Notes: generated by a model from the sequence alone, not told the origin. DNA of 64,000 nt from Nioella sediminis (GCF_001879695.1 NZ_MNBL01000115.1:1-64000); one strand, 5' to 3'. Positions 8,746 through 18,132 are shown, counted from the first letter of the stretch. Made by a program: numbers and translations.

Positions 8746-9477
8746 TCACTTGCCCGATTCAGCCAACTTCTCCAGCCCGCGCCTCAGGGCTGCGGGCATC
8801 TGTTCGGCATCCATATGTTCGCGCAGCCGGGCATTATAGCCGCCGGGGGAACTGAGTGCCTGCAACAGCGGCGCAAGGTCGTTTGACATCAGGTTGGACC
8901 CGACCAGCACGCGCAGGAAATCCTCAGCCAGAGCGGGGTCGCTGACCTTTGGTGCGATCCACTGTGCGGCATCGGCAACCATTTTGACGGCGGGCGACAG
9001 CACCGCCTGCGCCGCCAGGTAGGCCATCATTTCCGCGTCGTTTTCGACGGAATAGACACTGTTTGCGGGCGTGAAGAGCGTGTCGATCAGATCGGTCTTC
9101 CCCAAGGAAATGATGGGAGAGCCCCCCTTGGAGATGCCGGGAAAGGGCAGCATCAGGGCAACCGGCGTGGCGGGGGCAAGCAGTGGCGCAAGTGTTTCCA
9201 GCGAAACGCCCGCGATGAAGGAAATCACCCTTTGACCGGCGTGAAAGCGCAGCGTCGGCAGCACGGTGGCGGCCTGATCCGGCAGCAGCCCAAGGAACAG
9301 AACGTCGCTGGCATCGACCACGCCCTGGTTGTCCGCAACCGAAACGCCAAAGCGGGCGGCCAGATCGGCGGACCTTGAGCGGCTGCGTTCCGAGACGGTG
9401 ATCTGGTGGCCGTCGCCTGCGATGCCCTCGACCACCGCGCTGGCGATGGTGCCGGTTCCAATAAATCCAAGGCGCAT
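8746..9477 (-). CDS. ProC-like NAD(P)-binding oxidoreductase (pyrroline-5-carboxylate reductase family)
   Basis: 243 residues. A Rossmann GFIGTGTIASAVVEGI lies at residues 4-19, followed by an F420_oxidored/P5CR fold. The C-terminal P5CR dimerisation signature is degenerate (SPGGYNARLREHMDAEQ near residue 210), so it is a family member rather than a certain proline biosynthetic enzyme. It begins 1 bp after the stop of the OYE-like gene upstream, so the two are one transcript. Given the partner it may handle proline or a proline-like imine; this is inference. Confidence 0.7.
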   Translation of the reverse strand: MRLGFIGTGTIASAVVEGIAGDGHQITVSERSRSRSADLAARFGVSVADNQGVVDASDVLFLGLLPDQAATVLPTLRFHAGQRVISFIAGVSLETLAPLLAPATPVALMLPFPGISKGGSPIISLGKTDLIDTLFTPANSVYSVENDAEMMAYLAAQAVLSPAVKMVADAAQWIAPKVSDPALAEDFLRVLVGSNLMSNDLAPLLQALSSPGGYNARLREHMDAEQMPAALRRGLEKLAESGK

Positions 9478-9478
9478 G

Positions 9479-11524
9479 TCAGAGATCCTTCATCAGCCGC
9501 AACGCATCATAGATCGCCGCGTGGGTGTTGCGGGAGGAAACCGCATCGCCGATGCGGAAAAGCTGGAAGGCGCCCTCGGGGTTCGTGCAGATCGCCTGCG
9601 GGCGACCGTTGAGGAAGGCATCCTGATCCAACTCGCCCCGGTTCACGGAGTCTTCCTTGAGGTCGAAATAGAGATCGGCCAAGGGCCGCGTGCCGTAGTT
9701 CACCACGATCTGATCGTAGCGTTGTTCATGGCTGTGGCCGCTGTAGTCGGTGCCGATGGTGGCCACCAAGGCATTGCCATCCCGCCGCACGCCAAGCAGG
9801 CGGCGGGTGACGGTGAAGGTGGTCTTCTTATTCTGCAACGCGCGCATGTAGGGGACGAGGTTCATACCCATGATCTCTGGCGCGAAGCTGCGATCGGGGG
9901 TCATGATTTCCACGGTCGATCCGGCGTTCGCCGCGACCTCTGCCGCCATCAGGGCCGGGTGATCGCCCGCCTCGTCATAGATCAGCACATTGTCCGCCGG
10001 GCGCACATCGCCGGAAATCAGATCCCATGCGCTGACCACAAGGTCGCTTTCGCCCCGCTGTTCATGCAGCGCGGTGGAGGGCAGGCCGCCGGTGGCAACC
10101 ACGACGATATCGGGGCTTTCCGCGCGGATGTCCCCGGCCTCGGCCCATGTGTTGAACCGGAACTCCACGTCGCGGGCGGCGCATTGGGCCATGCGCCAGT
10201 CGATGATGCCGATCATCTCGCGCTTGCGGGGGTTCTGCGCGGTCAGCAGCACCTGCCCGCCGGGCCGGTCGGCGGCCTCGAACACCGTCACGCGGTGGCC
10301 GCGTTCAGCAGCGACGCGAGCGGCCTCCAGCCCGGCGGGACCGGCCCCGGCGATGACCACCCGTTTGCGTTCGCCAGCGGGGGAAATCACCTGCGGCATG
10401 GTCAGTTCGCGCCCCGTGGCCGGGTTGTGGATGCAGAGCGCCTCTCCCCCACCATAGATACGGTCGAGGCAATAGGTGGCGCCGACGCAGGGGCGGATGT
10501 CATCCTCGCGCCCCTCCATGATCTTCTTCACGATATGCGGATCGGCCATGTGGGCGCGGGTCATGCCGACCATGTCGAGAAGGCCGGCGGATACCGCGTG
10601 GCGCGCCGTCGCCACATCGGGGATGCGCGCGGCGTGGAAGGTGGGCATGCCGGTTTCAGCGCGGATCGACCCGGCAAGGTCCAGATGCGGGGCGGAGCGC
10701 ATGCCCTGAATGGGGATCATGTCGGTCATTGCCGGATCGGTGTGGATGCGGCCCCGGTTCACGTTGAAGAAATCGACCTGGCCCGTGTCGCGCAGCAGTT
10801 TGGCGATCTCCAGCCCCTCTTCCGGGGTGATCCCGCCCGGCTCCGCCTCATCCGCGCCAAGGCGGATGCCGACGATGAAGTCATTGCCCACCCGCGCGCG
10901 CACTTCGGTTAGAATATCCAGCGTGATCTGGAGGCGCGAGCGCAGGCTGTCCGCCCCATATGGCCCCTCCATCCGGTTGGTCAGGGGCGACCAGAACTGA
11001 TCCTGCAGATGGCCATGGGCGATCAGCTCGATCCCGTCCATGCCGCCCGCCTGCATCCGTTCCGCCGCGTCGCCGTAATCGCGGATCACGCGGGCGATGT
11101 CCCAATCCTCCATCATCTTGGGAAAGAAGCGATGCGCCGGTTCTCGGTCGTCGGTGGGGCCGATGGAGGGCAGCCAGTCGCCCTTGCTCCACCCTGTCCG
11201 GCGGCCCAGATGCGTCAGCTGAATCATCGCCGCGCAGCCATGTTCGTGCAGCCCGTCGGTCAGCCGTCTGATCCACGGCACCACCTCATCGCGATAGGCC
11301 AGCACGTTGTTGAAGGCGGGCGGGGAATCGCGCGACACCACGGCCGAGCCCGCCGTCAGCGCCAATGCCACACCGCCCTTCGCCCGTTCCACGTGATAGG
11401 CGCGGTAGCGGTCCTTGGGCATGCCATCCTCCGGGTAAGCCGGTTCATGCGCGGTGGTCATGATCCGGTTGCGCAGGGTCAGGTGTTTCAGCTGGTAGGG
11501 TTGCAGCAGGGGATCGTTGCTCAT
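9479..11524 (-). CDS. OYE-type NADH:flavin oxidoreductase, N-methylproline/TMA-type demethylase-like
   Basis: 681 residues in the two-part layout of 2,4-dienoyl-CoA reductase and trimethylamine dehydrogenase: an FMN TIM barrel (1-340), a short iron-sulfur region, then a FAD/NAD(P) Rossmann domain (GAGPAGLEAA at 393-402). The cluster region keeps Cys346, Cys352 and Cys364, but the expected second ligand is Ala349. The overall sequence resembles proteins annotated as stachydrine/N-methylproline demethylases. With the ProC-like gene immediately downstream, a route from N-methylproline to proline is plausible. A divergent TetR regulator probably controls the pair. Confidence 0.75.
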   Translation of the reverse strand: MSNDPLLQPYQLKHLTLRNRIMTTAHEPAYPEDGMPKDRYRAYHVERAKGGVALALTAGSAVVSRDSPPAFNNVLAYRDEVVPWIRRLTDGLHEHGCAAMIQLTHLGRRTGWSKGDWLPSIGPTDDREPAHRFFPKMMEDWDIARVIRDYGDAAERMQAGGMDGIELIAHGHLQDQFWSPLTNRMEGPYGADSLRSRLQITLDILTEVRARVGNDFIVGIRLGADEAEPGGITPEEGLEIAKLLRDTGQVDFFNVNRGRIHTDPAMTDMIPIQGMRSAPHLDLAGSIRAETGMPTFHAARIPDVATARHAVSAGLLDMVGMTRAHMADPHIVKKIMEGREDDIRPCVGATYCLDRIYGGGEALCIHNPATGRELTMPQVISPAGERKRVVIAGAGPAGLEAARVAAERGHRVTVFEAADRPGGQVLLTAQNPRKREMIGIIDWRMAQCAARDVEFRFNTWAEAGDIRAESPDIVVVATGGLPSTALHEQRGESDLVVSAWDLISGDVRPADNVLIYDEAGDHPALMAAEVAANAGSTVEIMTPDRSFAPEIMGMNLVPYMRALQNKKTTFTVTRRLLGVRRDGNALVATIGTDYSGHSHEQRYDQIVVNYGTRPLADLYFDLKEDSVNRGELDQDAFLNGRPQAICTNPEGAFQLFRIGDAVSSRNTHAAIYDALRLMKDL

Positions 11525-11623
11525 GTCCGGCCTCTCGCGGGTGATCGGGACGATGGTTCGGGGGAATCGACATACCTGTCAAGTTGATTGCCGGGGGGCG
11601 GGGTGGCATGCTACCGCTGGCGC

Positions 11624-12256
11624 ATGGCAATCCAGAAACCCGACAAGTCCCATGGCTGGCGCGGCTCTGCCGATCTTTGGATCGACGCAGGCTATCAGCT
11701 GCTGATCGATGGCGGAGTCGAGGTGGTGAAGGTGATGCCCCTGGCCAAGGCGCTTGGGCTGTCGCGGACCAGTTTCTACTGGCACTTCCAGGACCGGGAC
11801 GCGCTGCTGGAGGCGATCATCGACCGGTGGGAGGCGAAGAACACCGGCAATCTGGTGGCACGCTGCAATGCCCCTGCCGGGTCGATCTGCGCCGCTGTCT
11901 TCAACCTGTTTGACTGCTGGATCGACGAGGACTTGTTCGATTCCCGTTTCGACCTGGCGATCCGCAATTGGGCCCAGAATGACGAGGCGCTGATGGCGCG
12001 GGTGAAAGCCGCTGACAGCGCCAGACTGGCCGCCATGCGCGCGATGCTGGAACGCCATGGGCAAAGCCCCGCCATGGCCGCGACACGGGCCAACACGATG
12101 ATCTTCACACAGGTGGGCTATTACACCATGCGGTTGGGGGAATCGGTGCCGGACCGGCTGGACCGGATGCCGCCCTATGTAGAGGTTTTCACGGGTGAGG
12201 CCCCGAGCGAGGCGGAAATCGCCGAATTCTTCGCCCGCCACGGGGCGAAACGCTAA
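11624..12256 (+). CDS. TetR-family transcriptional regulator
   Basis: 210 residues from ATG 11624; an earlier ATG (11588) adds a cysteine-containing stretch outside the domain. The helix-turn-helix is at residues 38-57 (LAKALGLSRTSFYWHFQDRD), and the remainder is a ligand-binding/dimerisation domain. Divergent from the OYE-like gene with a 99-bp gap that contains a TTGACA-like hexamer on the minus strand, so it probably regulates the OYE/ProC pair and itself. Ligand unknown. 44 bp ahead of fbpB but functionally unrelated by appearance. Confidence 0.85.
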   Translation: MAIQKPDKSHGWRGSADLWIDAGYQLLIDGGVEVVKVMPLAKALGLSRTSFYWHFQDRDALLEAIIDRWEAKNTGNLVARCNAPAGSICAAVFNLFDCWIDEDLFDSRFDLAIRNWAQNDEALMARVKAADSARLAAMRAMLERHGQSPAMAATRANTMIFTQVGYYTMRLGESVPDRLDRMPPYVEVFTGEAPSEAEIAEFFARHGAKR

Positions 12257-12300
12257 GGCGTGCTTGTGCCTTTCCTACCCCTTGGCCTAGATGCAGCAGT

Positions 12301-13980
12301 ATGAAACTCCGCCGCCATAACTCCGGTCACTGGATGGCTGTCCTGGCCTGGCTTGCTGCCGGGTTGTGCCTGCTGCCGATTGGCGCGGTGACATTGGCGG
12401 CGCTGACGGGCGGGCTGGAAACGGTCACCGATCTCGCGCAGACCGTGCTGCCCCGATACACCCGCGCGACCCTGACCATGGTGCTGATCGTGGCCACCGG
12501 AACCGCTGTCATCGGGACGGGCACGGCATGGCTGGTGACCATGACGCGCTTTCCCGGCCGCCGCGTGCTGGAGATTGCGCTGGCCCTGCCGCTGGCCTTC
12601 CCGGCCTATGTGCTGGCATATGCCTACACGGATTTCCTCGACCATCCCGGATGGGTACAGACCACCTTGCGCGACCTGACGGGCTGGGGCCCGCGCGATT
12701 ACTGGTTTCCGGAAATCCGGTCTCTGCCGGGTGCAGCGATGATGCTGACGCTGGTGCTCTATCCATACGTCTACCTGCTGGCCCGCGCAGCGTTTTTGCA
12801 GCAAAGCGCAACGGCCTATCTGGCCGCCCGCACCCTGGGTCGCGGCCCGTGGAGCGCGTTCTTCCGTGTCAGCCTGCCCATTGCCCGGCCCGCCATCGCG
12901 GGCGGCGTTCTATTGGCGATCATGGAAACCATCGCGGATTTCGGCACCGTCAGCTATTTTAACGTGCAGACCTTTGCGACCGGCATCTATCAAAGCTGGT
13001 TCTCCTTCGCTGACCGGGGGGCTGCCGCGCAACTGGCGCTTTGCCTGCTTATGGCAGCCCTGGTTCTGGCGGCGCTGGAACGGCGGCAACGCGCAAGCCA
13101 GCGCCATCATGGCGCGGGGCGCCGGTTCGAGGTGCTGGACCCGCCCGTGCTGCGTGGCGGACGCGCGGCGCTGGCGGTGATCTTTTGTGCGCTGCCGGTG
13201 GTTCTAGGGTTCCTGCTGCCAGCCGGACTGCTGGTCTGGATGGGGCATGACAGTTTCGGCATCATTCTGGGCGACCGGTATCTGGGCTTCCTGCAGAACT
13301 CGCTGACGCTGGCCTCGGTCGCGGCGCTTTTCACCGTAACGGCTGCGGTCTTTCTGGGCTTCAACGCACGGCTGCATCCCAACCGGGCCAACAAGACCGC
13401 GATCGGCATCGCGGGTCTCGGCTATGCGGTGCCCGGCGGTGTGATCGCCGTTGGCCTGATCGTGCCCTTTGCAGGGTTCGACAACGCGCTGGATGCCTGG
13501 ATGCGCGAGACCTTCGACATCTCGACCGGCCTTTTGATCACCGGGTCGATCTGGCTGCTGGTCATGGCCTACATGGTGCGCTTCATGGCCGCTGCCCTGT
13601 CGGCCTATGACGCGGGCCTGTCTACCATCAACCCCAATATCGACGCCGTGGCGCGGACACTTGGCCGCTCACCCTCGACCATGCTGAGGGGCGTTCACCT
13701 GCCGATCCTGCGGCCAAGCCTGCTGACCGCCCTGCTGATCGTCTTCGTCGATGTGATGAAGGAACTGCCCGCGACCCTGATCATGCGGCCCTTCAACTAT
13801 GACACGCTGGCGGTTCAGGCGCACCGGCTGGCGGCGGATGAGCGGCTGGCAGAAGCGGCGGTGCCGAGCCTGGTGATCGGCCTGGTTGGGCTGTTGCCGG
13901 TGATGATCCTGTGTTGGGGTCTGGGGCGCGAGGACCGGACGGAAGCGGAATTCATCCCCGATCCGCAGATCGCCGAGTGA
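12301..13980 (+). CDS. fbpB: Ferric-iron ABC transporter, fused double permease
   Basis: 559 residues with about 12 membrane segments in two BPD_transp_1 halves. Each half carries an EAA loop for the ATPase: AARTLGRGPWSAFFRVSLPI and VARTLGRSPSTMLRGVHLPI. This duplicated arrangement is typical of FbpB/SfuB/AfuB iron permeases. It faces fbpA tail to tail across a palindrome cluster. No ATP-binding subunit (FbpC) is in the window, so it must be encoded elsewhere. Confidence 0.88.
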   Translation: MKLRRHNSGHWMAVLAWLAAGLCLLPIGAVTLAALTGGLETVTDLAQTVLPRYTRATLTMVLIVATGTAVIGTGTAWLVTMTRFPGRRVLEIALALPLAFPAYVLAYAYTDFLDHPGWVQTTLRDLTGWGPRDYWFPEIRSLPGAAMMLTLVLYPYVYLLARAAFLQQSATAYLAARTLGRGPWSAFFRVSLPIARPAIAGGVLLAIMETIADFGTVSYFNVQTFATGIYQSWFSFADRGAAAQLALCLLMAALVLAALERRQRASQRHHGAGRRFEVLDPPVLRGGRAALAVIFCALPVVLGFLLPAGLLVWMGHDSFGIILGDRYLGFLQNSLTLASVAALFTVTAAVFLGFNARLHPNRANKTAIGIAGLGYAVPGGVIAVGLIVPFAGFDNALDAWMRETFDISTGLLITGSIWLLVMAYMVRFMAAALSAYDAGLSTINPNIDAVARTLGRSPSTMLRGVHLPILRPSLLTALLIVFVDVMKELPATLIMRPFNYDTLAVQAHRLAADERLAEAAVPSLVIGLVGLLPVMILCWGLGREDRTEAEFIPDPQIAE

Positions 13981-13983
13981 CAG

Positions 13984-14070
13984 GAAAAATCTTCCGGAAG
14001 ATTTTTCAGGGCCTCAAAATTCTTGAAGGAAGAATTTTCTGACACGGAAGAATTTTCTCGAAAATTCTTC
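13984..14070. repeat. Cluster of three consecutive palindromes after fbpB
   Basis: (i) 13984-14007 is a perfect 24-bp palindrome centred on CTTCC/GGAAG. (ii) AAAATTCTT at 14016-14024 pairs with AAGAATTTT at 14030-14038 over a 5-nt loop. (iii) GAAGAATTTT at 14047-14056 pairs with AAAATTCTTC at 14061-14070. Arms of (ii) and (iii) are interchangeable, since AAGAATTTTC occurs in both, so alternative pairings compete. The tract is AT-rich compared with its surroundings. It may terminate fbpB or protect 3' ends. Confidence 0.75.
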
Positions 14071-14082
14071 TTGGTGCGACGC

Positions 14083-14111
14083 AAAAGGGGCGCCCAACCG
14101 GGACGCCCCTT
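14083..14111 (-). terminator. Rho-independent terminator of fbpA
   Basis: AAGGGGCG (14085-14092) pairs with CGCCCCTT (14104-14111). Read on the minus strand the stem is followed by TTTTGC, and it lies 24 bp beyond the fbpA stop. This is a conventional intrinsic terminator for the leftward fbpA transcript. Confidence 0.8.
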
Positions 14112-14134
14112 GGTTCTGTTGATGCGTGATGACC

Positions 14135-15151
14135 TTACGGCCAGCCGACCTGATTGAAGATGCGCTGCGCCGTGCCAAGGTTGGCCGCCACATCCGACAG
14201 ATCGACATCATCGGCGACGAATTCCCCCAGACCGGCCAGTTCTTCGACCATCTCGACGCCTTCGACCGCAGGGTATTCGTTGTTCCCGGAAGAGAAATAG
14301 ACCTGCGCCGAATCGGAAGCGAGATATTCGAGGAAGGCGACGGCAGCCTCCCGGTTCGGGGAATGCACGGCCACTCCGGCACCCGATACGTTCATATGCG
14401 CGCCATTGCCATCCTGATCGGGGAAGACATAGCCGATCACATCCAGATGCTCGGTGACGCCATCAACCTGATCACGCAGGGACCGGACATAGTAGTAGGT
14501 ATTCGACACGGCCACACCGCATTCACCCGAAGCGACGCCGCGGATCTGGTCGGTGTCGCCGCCCTGCGGCGAGCGGGCAAAGTTGCGCACCACGCCCTCG
14601 GCCCAGTCACGGGCGGCGTCTTCGCCCTCATGGGCGATGATCGAGGCCAGCAGGGTCTGGTTGTAGGTGTTGGTCGAGGACCGGATGCAGACCAGCCCTT
14701 CATAGGCAGGATCGGCCAGATCGGCATAGGTTGCGGGGGGCGTGTCCACCAGGTCGGTGTTGTAGAAGAGGATCCGCGAGCGCTGCGAGAAGCCGAACCA
14801 GCGGTTTTCGGCGTCTTGCAGGTTCGCAGGGATGCGCGCTTCCAATACATCGCTGTCGACCGGCTGCAGCAGCCCGGCGTCGACGGCGCGGTTCAGGCGG
14901 GACACGTCAACGGTGATGAAGATATCGGCGGGGGAGTTGCGGCCCTCGGCCTGCATGCGCGCCATCAGCTCATCCGCGTCGCCCTCGATGCGGTTGATGG
15001 TGATGCCCGTCGCCTCTTCGAAGCCGGAATAGAGCGCCTCGTCTGTGTCATAGTGGCGAGACGAATAGATATTGAGTTCCTGCGCGGTGGCCATGGTTGC
15101 GGTGCTGGCAAGGATGCTGGCGGCGAGAAGGGTGGAAATCGGTCGGGTCAT
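14135..15151 (-). CDS. fbpA: Ferric-iron-binding periplasmic protein
   Basis: 338 residues with a signal peptide (cleavage near ATA/Q at 22-24), a mature start QELNIYSSRHYDTDEALY typical of FbpA/FutA, and the iron-ligand tyrosine cluster SNTYYYVRS (Tyr219-221). It captures Fe3+ in the periplasm for FbpB. Upstream of its start, at -34 to -50, is a CCGAGT-N5-ACTCGG box, which fits iron control. The ribosome site AAGGAC lies about 9 nt before the ATG. Confidence 0.9.
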   Translation of the reverse strand: MTRPISTLLAASILASTATMATAQELNIYSSRHYDTDEALYSGFEEATGITINRIEGDADELMARMQAEGRNSPADIFITVDVSRLNRAVDAGLLQPVDSDVLEARIPANLQDAENRWFGFSQRSRILFYNTDLVDTPPATYADLADPAYEGLVCIRSSTNTYNQTLLASIIAHEGEDAARDWAEGVVRNFARSPQGGDTDQIRGVASGECGVAVSNTYYYVRSLRDQVDGVTEHLDVIGYVFPDQDGNGAHMNVSGAGVAVHSPNREAAVAFLEYLASDSAQVYFSSGNNEYPAVEGVEMVEELAGLGEFVADDVDLSDVAANLGTAQRIFNQVGWP

Positions 15152-15184
15152 TCTGTCAGTCCTTGTCCGTCCTTGATCAATAAA

Positions 15185-15201
15185 CCGAGTATTTCACTCG
15201 G
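15185..15201. promoter_or_regulatory. Iron-box-like palindrome 1 (CCGAGT-N5-ACTCGG)
   Basis: Perfect 6-5-6 inverted repeat: CCGAGT ATTTC ACTCGG. It overlaps the expected promoter of fbpA. The ACTCGG half-sites resemble IscR type-1 sites and the box predicted upstream of Rhodobacterales iron-uptake genes. The assignment to a particular regulator is from memory of that family and is inference. Confidence 0.6.
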
Positions 15202-15245
15202 ATAAGCGCGGACATATCACGCCCATGAAACGAGTCAAGCAATTC

Positions 15246-15262
15246 CCAAGCAAATTACTCGG
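15246..15262. promoter_or_regulatory. Iron-box-like palindrome 2 (imperfect)
   Basis: CCAAGC AAATT ACTCGG has the same 6-5-6 layout as site 1, with 4 of 6 pairs kept. Its centre is 61 bp from that of site 1, about six helical turns, so both sites face the same side. It lies on the MFS-gene side of the divergent region. Confidence 0.45.
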
Positions 15263-15332
15263 AAAACGTTCCCGCTTGTGCACCTGTTAAGCTTCGGTGC
15301 AGGGTGAGCCAGCTTTCGAGAGGGAGGAAAGC

Positions 15333-16508
15333 GTGACCCCCGGCATGATCTTCCTGGTGCTGGCCTATGTGCTTAGCCAGTTCTACCGCGCTTTCCTGGC
15401 GGTGCTGTCCCCGGTTCTTGGGGTCGAAATCGGCGCGGGCGCAGAAGATCTCGCCATGGCCTCGGGCCTGTGGTTCGTGACCTTTGCCGCGATGCAAATT
15501 CCCGTGGGATGGGCGCTGGACCATATCGGGCCACGGCTGACTTCGTCGGTGTTGCTGGCGCTTGGCGGCGCGGGTGGCGCGGCGATCATGGCGACGGCAC
15601 AGGGGCCGGGTTGGGTCGCGGTGGCGATGATGCTGATCGGGGTGGGCTGTTCGCCGGTTCTGATGGCGAGCTACTACATCCTCGCGCGCGATTACCCCGC
15701 CGCCGTCTTCGCCACCTTCGCGGGCGTCATCCTGGGCACCGGGTCGCTTGGCAATATCGGCGCGGCCCTGCCGCTGGCCTGGGCGGTGGAATCCCTAGGC
15801 TGGCGCGAAACCATGTGGGGCATGGCCGCCGTCACGCTGATGATCGCGGCGGCGCTGGCGGTATTTGTCCATAACCCCGCCAAGGCCGATCACAGCCAGA
15901 AAGGATCGCTGCTCGACCTGCTGAAGATCCCGGCCCTGTGGTTCATCCTGGCGATCATGTTCGTGAACTATGCCCCTGCGGCGGGCATAAGGGGCCTGTG
16001 GATCGCGCCCTACCTGGAGGATGTCTATCAGGCCGAGATCGGGCGGATCGGCACCGCGTCGCTGGTCATGGGCTTTGCCATGATCGCGGGCAACTTCTTC
16101 TACGGGCCGCTCGACCGCGTGTTCGGCACCCGCAAATGGGTGATCTTTGCCGGCAATCTGGTGTCCGGCCTCTCGTGCCTCGCGCTTTGGGCCTGGCCCG
16201 ACGGGTCCGAGATCCGGTCCATCGCCGTCATGGCCGCCGTGGGATTCTTCGGAGCGACCTTCCCCGTCATCATCGCCCATGGTCGCAGCTTCGTGCCGCC
16301 GCATCTGGTGGGCCGGGGCGTGACGCTGCTGAACCTATTCGGCATTGGCGGGGTGGGGATCATGCAGTTTGCCAGCGGCCCGGTCTTTGCGCGCCTGTCT
16401 GTCGGGGCGACCCCGGCAGAGGCCTATAGCCAGCTTTTCGGCCTCTTTGGCCTGATGATCCTGCTTGGCTGCGTCGTCTACCTGTTCAGCACCGACCGCA
16501 CTGGATAG
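15333..16508 (+). CDS. MFS transporter
   Basis: 391 residues from GTG 15333, which has GGAGG 5 nt upstream; an earlier GTG at 15297 lacks a site. About 12 hydrophobic helices, with PVGWALDHIGPRLT in the loop after helix 2 as in MFS motif A. Substrate not predictable. It diverges from fbpA across two iron-box-like palindromes, which hints at coregulation with iron uptake, for example an iron-chelate or siderophore-related carrier. That is only context. Confidence 0.75.
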   Translation: MTPGMIFLVLAYVLSQFYRAFLAVLSPVLGVEIGAGAEDLAMASGLWFVTFAAMQIPVGWALDHIGPRLTSSVLLALGGAGGAAIMATAQGPGWVAVAMMLIGVGCSPVLMASYYILARDYPAAVFATFAGVILGTGSLGNIGAALPLAWAVESLGWRETMWGMAAVTLMIAAALAVFVHNPAKADHSQKGSLLDLLKIPALWFILAIMFVNYAPAAGIRGLWIAPYLEDVYQAEIGRIGTASLVMGFAMIAGNFFYGPLDRVFGTRKWVIFAGNLVSGLSCLALWAWPDGSEIRSIAVMAAVGFFGATFPVIIAHGRSFVPPHLVGRGVTLLNLFGIGGVGIMQFASGPVFARLSVGATPAEAYSQLFGLFGLMILLGCVVYLFSTDRTG

Positions 16509-16528
16509 CCCTTTTCCGCAGCGCATAA

Positions 16529-16559
16529 CCGGTTTTCGCCGCATTGCGGCGGGAAACGG
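16529..16559. terminator. Hairpin after the MFS gene
   Basis: The arms at 16529-16542 (CCGGTTTTCGCCGC) and 16546-16559 pair over a 3-nt loop, with 11 Watson-Crick and 2 G-U pairs in 14. There is no T-run after it, so it is either a rho-independent-like terminator without a tail or a 3'-end stabiliser. Confidence 0.45.
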
Positions 16560-16630
16560 GTGGCCATCCGGGGCCATGACAGGTATGGCCGCGATCAAAC
16601 GCGAACAATTCCTGACGGAGACTTCCCCTC

Positions 16631-18121
16631 ATGTCCCCGGACTTCCTTCCCCGGATGCGGGCCGAATGGCTTGGCAACATCCGTGCCGACCTGCTTTCCG
16701 GCCTTGTCGTGGCGCTGGCGCTGATCCCCGAGGCCATCGCCTTTTCGATCATCGCGGGCGTCGACCCCAAGATCGGGCTTTATGCCTCGTTCTCCATCGC
16801 CGTGATCACCGCCATCGCGGGCGGGCGGCCCGGCATGATCTCGGCCGCCACCGCCGCGACCGCCGTTCTGATGGTGACCTTGGTGCGCGATCACGGGCTT
16901 GAGTACCTGCTGGCCGCGACGATCCTGGCGGGCGTTTTGCAGGTCGGGGCCGGGATGCTGAAACTGGGCAGCGTCATGCGGTTCGTCTCGCGGTCCGTCA
17001 TGACCGGCTTCGTCAATGCGCTGGCGATCCTGATTTTCATGGCGCAACTGCCGGAACTTATGGGCGTGCCGTGGATGACCTATGTGATGGTCGCTGCCGG
17101 GCTCGCCATTATCTACCTCTTCCCCTATGTCACCACCGCGATCCCCTCGCCGCTGGTCTGCATCATCGCGCTGACTGCCGTGGCCCTGACCTTCGGGATG
17201 GACCTGCGAACCGTGGGCGATATGGGCGAGTTGCCGGATACCTTCCCGGTCTTCCTGCTGCCCGACATCCCGCTGAACCTGGAAACCCTGATGATCATCC
17301 TGCCCTATTCGGCCGCTGTCGCTGCCGTGGGCCTGCTGGAAAGCCTGATGACCGCGCAGATCGTCGATGACCTGACCGACACCACGTCGGACAAGAACCA
17401 GGAATGCATCGGCCAGGGCGTGGCCAATTTCTGCACCGGGTTCATCGGCGGCATGGCCGGTTGCGCGATGATCGGCCAGTCGATGATCAACGTGAAATCC
17501 GGCGGGCGCGGGCGGCTGTCGTGTTTCGTGGCGGGTGTTGTTCTGCTGCTGCTGGTGGTGCCTTTCGATTTCATCGTGTCGGTCATCCCGATGGCGGCGC
17601 TAGTGGCGATCATGATCATGGTCTCGATTGGGACGTTTAGCTGGTCCTCGATCAAGGATCTGCGCACCCATCCGCGCTCCTCCTCCATCGTGATGCTGGC
17701 GACCGTTGTGGTCACGATCTACACCCACAACCTCGCCATCGGCGTTCTGACCGGCGTGCTGCTGTCGGGCATCTTCTTCGCGGGCAAGATCGCGCAGCTT
17801 TTCGCCGTCACGTCCGAGCTGTCGGAGGATGGCAAGACCCGCACCTATCACATCCACGGGCAGCTGTTCTTTGCCTCGGCGGACCAGTTTGCCGCCGCTT
17901 TCGACTATGGTGAGGTGCTGGAAAATGTCGTGATCGACGTCACCCGCGCGCATATCTGGGACATTTCTTCGGTTGCGGCGCTGGACATGGCCGTGCTCAA
18001 ATTCCGCAGGGATGGGGCCGAGGTCGAGCTGAGGGGCATGAACGAGGCGTCTTCCACCATCGTGGACCGGCTGGCCGAACATGACAAACCGGGCGCGATG
18101 GACCGCCTGATGAGCCACTGA
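16631..18121 (+). CDS. SulP-family anion transporter with STAS domain
   Basis: 496 residues. The Sulfate_transp core (about 10-370) begins [20 protein letters not shown], the usual SulP opening, and a STAS domain (about 390-490) contains the [17 protein letters not shown] loop. The substrate may be sulfate or bicarbonate (BicA-like); sequence alone does not decide. An UspA gene follows 11 bp downstream, a common pairing. The window also holds sbtA, a second candidate bicarbonate carrier. Confidence 0.85.
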   Translation: MSPDFLPRMRAEWLGNIRADLLSGLVVALALIPEAIAFSIIAGVDPKIGLYASFSIAVITAIAGGRPGMISAATAATAVLMVTLVRDHGLEYLLAATILAGVLQVGAGMLKLGSVMRFVSRSVMTGFVNALAILIFMAQLPELMGVPWMTYVMVAAGLAIIYLFPYVTTAIPSPLVCIIALTAVALTFGMDLRTVGDMGELPDTFPVFLLPDIPLNLETLMIILPYSAAVAAVGLLESLMTAQIVDDLTDTTSDKNQECIGQGVANFCTGFIGGMAGCAMIGQSMINVKSGGRGRLSCFVAGVVLLLLVVPFDFIVSVIPMAALVAIMIMVSIGTFSWSSIKDLRTHPRSSSIVMLATVVVTIYTHNLAIGVLTGVLLSGIFFAGKIAQLFAVTSELSEDGKTRTYHIHGQLFFASADQFAAAFDYGEVLENVVIDVTRAHIWDISSVAALDMAVLKFRRDGAEVELRGMNEASSTIVDRLAEHDKPGAMDRLMSH

Positions 18122-18132
18122 GGAGACCCCGC

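Noticed and set aside
15297-15332. GTG start at 15297 for the MFS gene
   Set aside because: No ribosome site, while GTG 15333 has GGAGG at the right distance and begins just before the first helix.
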